Of a DNA stretch of 10,430 nucleotides, positions 7,978-10,430 are shown in pieces. The stretch lies in assembly GCA_038234815.1 (NCBI GenBank), contig JBBQSU010000120.1, forward strand, positions 1 through 10,430. Reading direction: 5' to 3'. The DNA comes from JBBQSU01 sp038234815 (lineage in GTDB: Bacteria > Planctomycetota > Phycisphaerae > Tepidisphaerales > Tepidisphaeraceae). Made by a program: the position numbers and the translations under genes. Below the pieces are notes generated by a model. That model saw nothing but the letters and a program-made list of their open reading frames with translations, made no database searches and had not been told where the DNA came from. Every line of letters starts with the position of its first letter. Within the stretch, counting starts at the first letter, position 1.

Positions 7978-8862
7978 ATGGCGACGGAGGTTTGGACCGT
8001 AAAAAGGTTGCTGGAGTGGACCGCAGGATTCTTCACGCGCAAGCAGGTCGATTCCCCAAGGCTTTCGGCCGAACTGCTCCTGTCGGATGTGCTCAAAAGC
8101 AGTCGCATCAAATTATACACTGATTATGAGCGATGCCTGACCGAAGCCGAACTGGCGAATTTTCGTGCCCTGGTTCAACGAGCGGGGGAACACGAACCGG
8201 TCGCTTATCTCACCGGCAAGGCCCACTTTTTCAGCCTGGAATTTGCCGTCACTCGCGACGTGCTCATTCCCCGGCCCGACACCGAAACCCTGGTCGAAAA
8301 TGTTATCCAGTTCGCGCGTCACACCGCCGGGTTTGAAGCCCCGCGCGTGCTGGATTTGTGTACCGGAAGCGGGTGCATCGCTGCCGGCATCGCCAGTGTG
8401 ATGAAGTCGGCGACGGTGATGGCGGTGGACATCAGTCCGGCGGCCGTGGCGGTGGCCAATGGCAATTTCGAGCGACTAAAGCTCGCCTCACGAGTGACCG
8501 CCGAGGTCGGGGATTTATTCGAACCGCTGGCCCGCCAGGTGGACAAAACGCCATTTCATTTGATTGTGGCCAATCCACCCTACATACCGACGGCGCAGTT
8601 GCCGCAACTTGATCGCAACGTGCGACAGTTCGAGCCAATGCTGGCGCTGGATGGCGGGGTGGACGGGTTGACACTCCACCGCAGAATACTGGCCGACGCG
8701 CCCGCGCGACTTATTCCCAACGGCAGGGTGTTTCTTGAAATAGCGTTCGATCAAGGCCAGGCCGCGATGAAAATGGCCGGCGCCCATCCGGCATTCGACG
8801 AAGTCAGCCTGCTGAGAGACCTCGGCGGGCGTGACCGTGTGCTGGTATTGCGACGGAAATAA
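7978..8862 (+). CDS. prmC: Release factor glutamine N5-methyltransferase PrmC (HemK)
   Basis: PrmC methylates the glutamine of the GGQ motif in peptide chain release factors, using S-adenosylmethionine. The 294-residue protein has the N-terminal helical domain (about 1-85, with LSAELLLSDVL and EPVAYLTGKAHFFSLEFAV) that recognises release factors, then IPRPDTETLVE (97-107), the SAM-binding LDLCTGSGCIA (126-136), an acidic strand end AVDIS (Asp151), and the catalytic NPPY (199-202). Length matches the family. The usual neighbour prfA is not next to it. I place the start at 7978, because residues after it match the family opening and the longer frame does not. No ribosome binding site precedes this ATG. 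Confidence 0.93.
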   Translation: MATEVWTVKRLLEWTAGFFTRKQVDSPRLSAELLLSDVLKSSRIKLYTDYERCLTEAELANFRALVQRAGEHEPVAYLTGKAHFFSLEFAVTRDVLIPRPDTETLVENVIQFARHTAGFEAPRVLDLCTGSGCIAAGIASVMKSATVMAVDISPAAVAVANGNFERLKLASRVTAEVGDLFEPLARQVDKTPFHLIVANPPYIPTAQLPQLDRNVRQFEPMLALDGGVDGLTLHRRILADAPARLIPNGRVFLEIAFDQGQAAMKMAGAHPAFDEVSLLRDLGGRDRVLVLRRK

Positions 8863-8867
8863 GCCCG

Positions 8868-8904
8868 CGGGATCCCGCCTTCCTCACGGCGCCGCTGTTT
8901 TTTA
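8868..8904 (+). terminator. Possible terminator after prmC
   Basis: Six T in a row (8899-8904) follow GC-rich self-complementary sequence, including a GCGGGATCCCGC palindrome and CGGCGCCG. The stems are short or have no proper loop, so this is a weak call resting mainly on the T-run and position between convergent genes. Confidence 0.3.
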
Positions 8905-8920
8905 GGCCGATCGTCCGCTA

Positions 8921-9661
8921 TTACAGGCGCGCAATCTGATTTGCAGTCCACGTCCAGGCCGATTCATAAAATGACGGACTGACGTAGCACCACACGACCA
9001 GCGCGATCCCCATCAGAAGCACCAAGGCGGCCAGGGCAATCAGCGCCCGGGCGATCGGCCCGCAGCAGCGTTTTCCCGGCGCGTATTGCACCGAAAAGGC
9101 CGTCGCCAGGTGCTGCATGGTGAGCGTGTCCGACTTGGGCAAGCGCGTCGCGTTGTCGTCGGATTCGAGATTTTCGGTATCACCTGAATCAAACGTATCG
9201 AGAAACGCATCGGGATTACTGGAAGCGTCCTGCACCTTGCGGCAATTTCCACAGACGTGGGCATTGGTTTCCGTGGCCTGCCCGCAGTCATAGCAGACGC
9301 CGAATTCGCGCGACAGCCCGCGGACACTGCTGACGAACTGCCACAACTGGTGCGTGGTCGGCCCGCGCACCACCGAGCGCGCTTTCACCTGTCCGCGCCG
9401 AATTAATCCGATCATGGCCTGATAGCTCATCCCCGGTGCCGACGGATTTCGGGAGTGGAGGACGAACCAAGGCCCGATTCGCGCATGGGCCGCGCTGCGC
9501 GACACCGGCGTGTCGGAAATCAGACACCTGCTGCACGGTGTCTGACTGTCAAAGCCGGCGTTAAGCGTCCCGCAAAACGGACATAATCGATCGGCACTGA
9601 GTTCGGCGAGGGAAGGCTCTTCCACGCCGGCGGTGCCGGAATAAATTGATCGAATCGGCAT
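8921..9661 (-). CDS. Uncharacterised membrane-anchored protein with two zinc ribbons
   Basis: I do not recognise a named family. The 246-residue protein has a four-Cys zinc ribbon (Cys27, Cys30, Cys43, Cys46; CPFC and CSRC), then a compact domain (about 62-120) starting GPWFVLH with a hydrophobic helix MIGLIRRGQVKARSVVRG and a QLWQFV tail, resembling GYF_2-type domains. A second four-Cys cluster follows (Cys123, Cys126, Cys137, Cys140; CYDCG and CGNC), then an acidic, probably disordered linker (145-180) and one transmembrane helix (203-226) near the C-terminus, preceded by Lys197-Arg198. With no signal peptide, the ribbons are most likely cytoplasmic on a tail anchor. GGGAG lies nine bases before the ATG at 9661. 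A longer frame to 9778 would overlap the candidate promoter and has an unlikely N-terminus. Confidence 0.75.
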   Translation of the reverse strand: MPIRSIYSGTAGVEEPSLAELSADRLCPFCGTLNAGFDSQTPCSRCLISDTPVSRSAAHARIGPWFVLHSRNPSAPGMSYQAMIGLIRRGQVKARSVVRGPTTHQLWQFVSSVRGLSREFGVCYDCGQATETNAHVCGNCRKVQDASSNPDAFLDTFDSGDTENLESDDNATRLPKSDTLTMQHLATAFSVQYAPGKRCCGPIARALIALAALVLLMGIALVVWCYVSPSFYESAWTWTANQIARL

Positions 9662-9670
9662 TTTGCGAAA

Positions 9671-9675
9671 CTCCC
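9671..9675 (-). promoter_or_regulatory. Ribosome binding site fixing the zinc-ribbon protein start
   Basis: GGGAG on the minus strand lies nine bases before the ATG at 9661. It supports this start over upstream ATG codons in the same frame. Confidence 0.55.
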
Positions 9676-9748
9676 AAAAGCTCTTGGTCCACCCGGATAC
9701 GCTGGAGCTCCTTCTCACGACATGGGCAAACGCGGACGAACGGTTCCT

Positions 9749-9778
9749 ATTATCACCGAACAAGAGCTGTCGAGACAA
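9749..9778 (-). promoter_or_regulatory. Candidate sigma-70-like promoter of the zinc-ribbon gene
   Basis: On the minus strand, TTGTCT (plus 9773-9778, four of six consensus bases) is followed after 18 bases by GATAAT (plus 9749-9754, five of six). Transcription would begin near 9742, leaving a leader of about 80 bases before the ATG at 9661. Confidence 0.4.
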
Positions 9779-9834
9779 CCAAATTCGGTAGTTTTTTTGG
9801 GTAACTTTTCTTATGGGACGGGTACACGCCGATA

Positions 9835-9856
9835 AACCGGTATAAGATGTCCGGTT
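9835..9856 (+). promoter_or_regulatory. Inverted repeat enclosing a -10-like box before the last gene
   Basis: AACCGG (9835-9840) and CCGGTT (9851-9856) are perfect inverted repeats around ten bases, TATAAGATGT, which contain a TAAGAT (TANNNT) or TATAAG -10-like box. The repeat ends directly at the ATG at 9857. It could be an operator covering the promoter, or a hairpin at the start codon. There is no Shine-Dalgarno sequence, so the transcript may have almost no leader. Confidence 0.4.
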
Positions 9857-10430
9857 ATGCCGGCTGATTCACTGCAGGAACTATGCGAAACAGGACAAGA
9901 ACGTCTGATAGCCATGGATTATCTCCGGGCCGAAGCGATGCTGGTCCGAGCCGAAGCTTTGGCCCGTGCTGCCGGGGATTTTGACACGCTTTCGCGGCTA
10001 TATATGCCTCTACAGGAAGCCCGGCGGCAGCGACGCCAGCGCTGCGGGGAAGGTGCGGTCCGATTCAATCTCATCGAAGCGCCGGATCGGCGCATCGATG
10101 CCGAAGCGATCGTGCGCGACCTTCCGCAGGGGCAATTGCTGGTTGCGGGGTGGGGTTCGATCGCGCCGGCGATCGCGGTTCGTAAGCTGGCGCAGGCGCG
10201 AGAACTCTATCTGGAAACATTTCTGGCTGCGGTCTATCCGGTCACACATGGCCCGCCGGTGGTTGTGATTGTGCCCGAAGCCGAAGTGCATCTGCCCCGG
10301 CCTGATGTTCGATCGATTGATACCCTGCGCGAGCAACTTCCGCTTGGGTCCCTGATGATGGACCAGCACGAACTACCACGCTCGGCGCGTCGCGCTTCAG
10401 CGGAGAGTTATGGCCAGGTGATGCGCCTAT
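9857..10430 (+). CDS. Uncharacterised protein with TPR-like N-terminus, 3'-truncated by window edge
   Basis: The frame starts at ATG 9857 and stays open to the window end, giving 191 residues. I do not recognise a named family. Residues about 4-38 (LQELCETGQERLIAMDYLRAEAMLVRAEALARAAG, shown in part) form a helix pair like a TPR unit. A strongly basic helix follows (REARRQRRQR-type, about 53-63). After that comes a mixed alpha/beta region with hydrophobic strands (LLVAGWGS near 95-102, VVVIVPEAEV near 135-144). There is no signal peptide or membrane helix. The gene is divergent from the zinc-ribbon protein gene across 195 bases, but a functional link is not shown. It looks like a lineage-restricted hypothetical, probably planctomycetal, which I infer from general similarity and cannot check. 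Confidence 0.7.
   Translation, partial: MPADSLQELCETGQERLIAMDYLRAEAMLVRAEALARAAGDFDTLSRLYMPLQEARRQRRQRCGEGAVRFNLIEAPDRRIDAEAIVRDLPQGQLLVAGWGSIAPAIAVRKLAQARELYLETFLAAVYPVTHGPPVVVIVPEAEVHLPRPDVRSIDTLREQLPLGSLMMDQHELPRSARRASAESYGQVMRL

Noticed and set aside
9662..9778. Longer start for the zinc-ribbon protein
   Set aside because: The extension covers the candidate promoter, lacks a ribosome binding site and gives a Ser/Arg-rich leader unlike the rest. GGGAG is well placed for the ATG at 9661.

Overview
The window is GC-rich bacterial chromosome with moderately spaced genes. I infer a member of Planctomycetota, possibly close to Phycisphaerae. The inference rests on the style of two lineage-restricted hypothetical proteins at the right end and on the mix of long, repeat-bearing intergenic spaces with solitary housekeeping genes. 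No marker gene in the window proves this.

Layout, left to right. Bases 1-1956 are the C-terminal part of a catalase-peroxidase (katG), cut by the window edge. Bases 1957-2771 form an 815-base gene-poor stretch holding an 11-base G-rich tandem array, three copies of an 18-base box, several hairpins and a likely terminator. Bases 2772-3279 hold a decayed type II toxin-antitoxin pair: the antitoxin has a good promoter and ribosome binding site but an ACG where its start codon should be, and the RelE/ParE-like toxin is frameshifted. Next come a CrtI-type carotenoid desaturase (3433-4980, +) and a D-2-hydroxyacid dehydrogenase (4977-5972, -) whose 3' ends overlap by four bases. Lipoyl synthase lipA (6010-6927, +) diverges from the dehydrogenase across 37 bases. 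A ferritin-like DUF892/YciE protein (7167-7676, -) follows, separated from lipA by two strong hairpins. prmC, which methylates release factors (7978-8862, +), converges on an uncharacterised membrane-anchored zinc-ribbon protein (8921-9661, -). The last gene (9857 to the window end, +) is an uncharacterised protein with a TPR-like N-terminus, transcribed divergently from the zinc-ribbon gene.

There is no single coherent pathway or operon. KatG and the ferritin-like protein fit oxidative or iron stress, the desaturase fits carotenoid synthesis, LipA and PrmC are housekeeping enzymes, and the dehydrogenase has an unknown substrate. I see no convincing new multi-gene system. The most interesting items are the repeats and structured elements of the 1957-2771 stretch, the specific mode of decay of the toxin-antitoxin pair, the putative leaderless or near-leaderless starts of prmC and the last gene, and the uncharacterised divergent pair at the right end.
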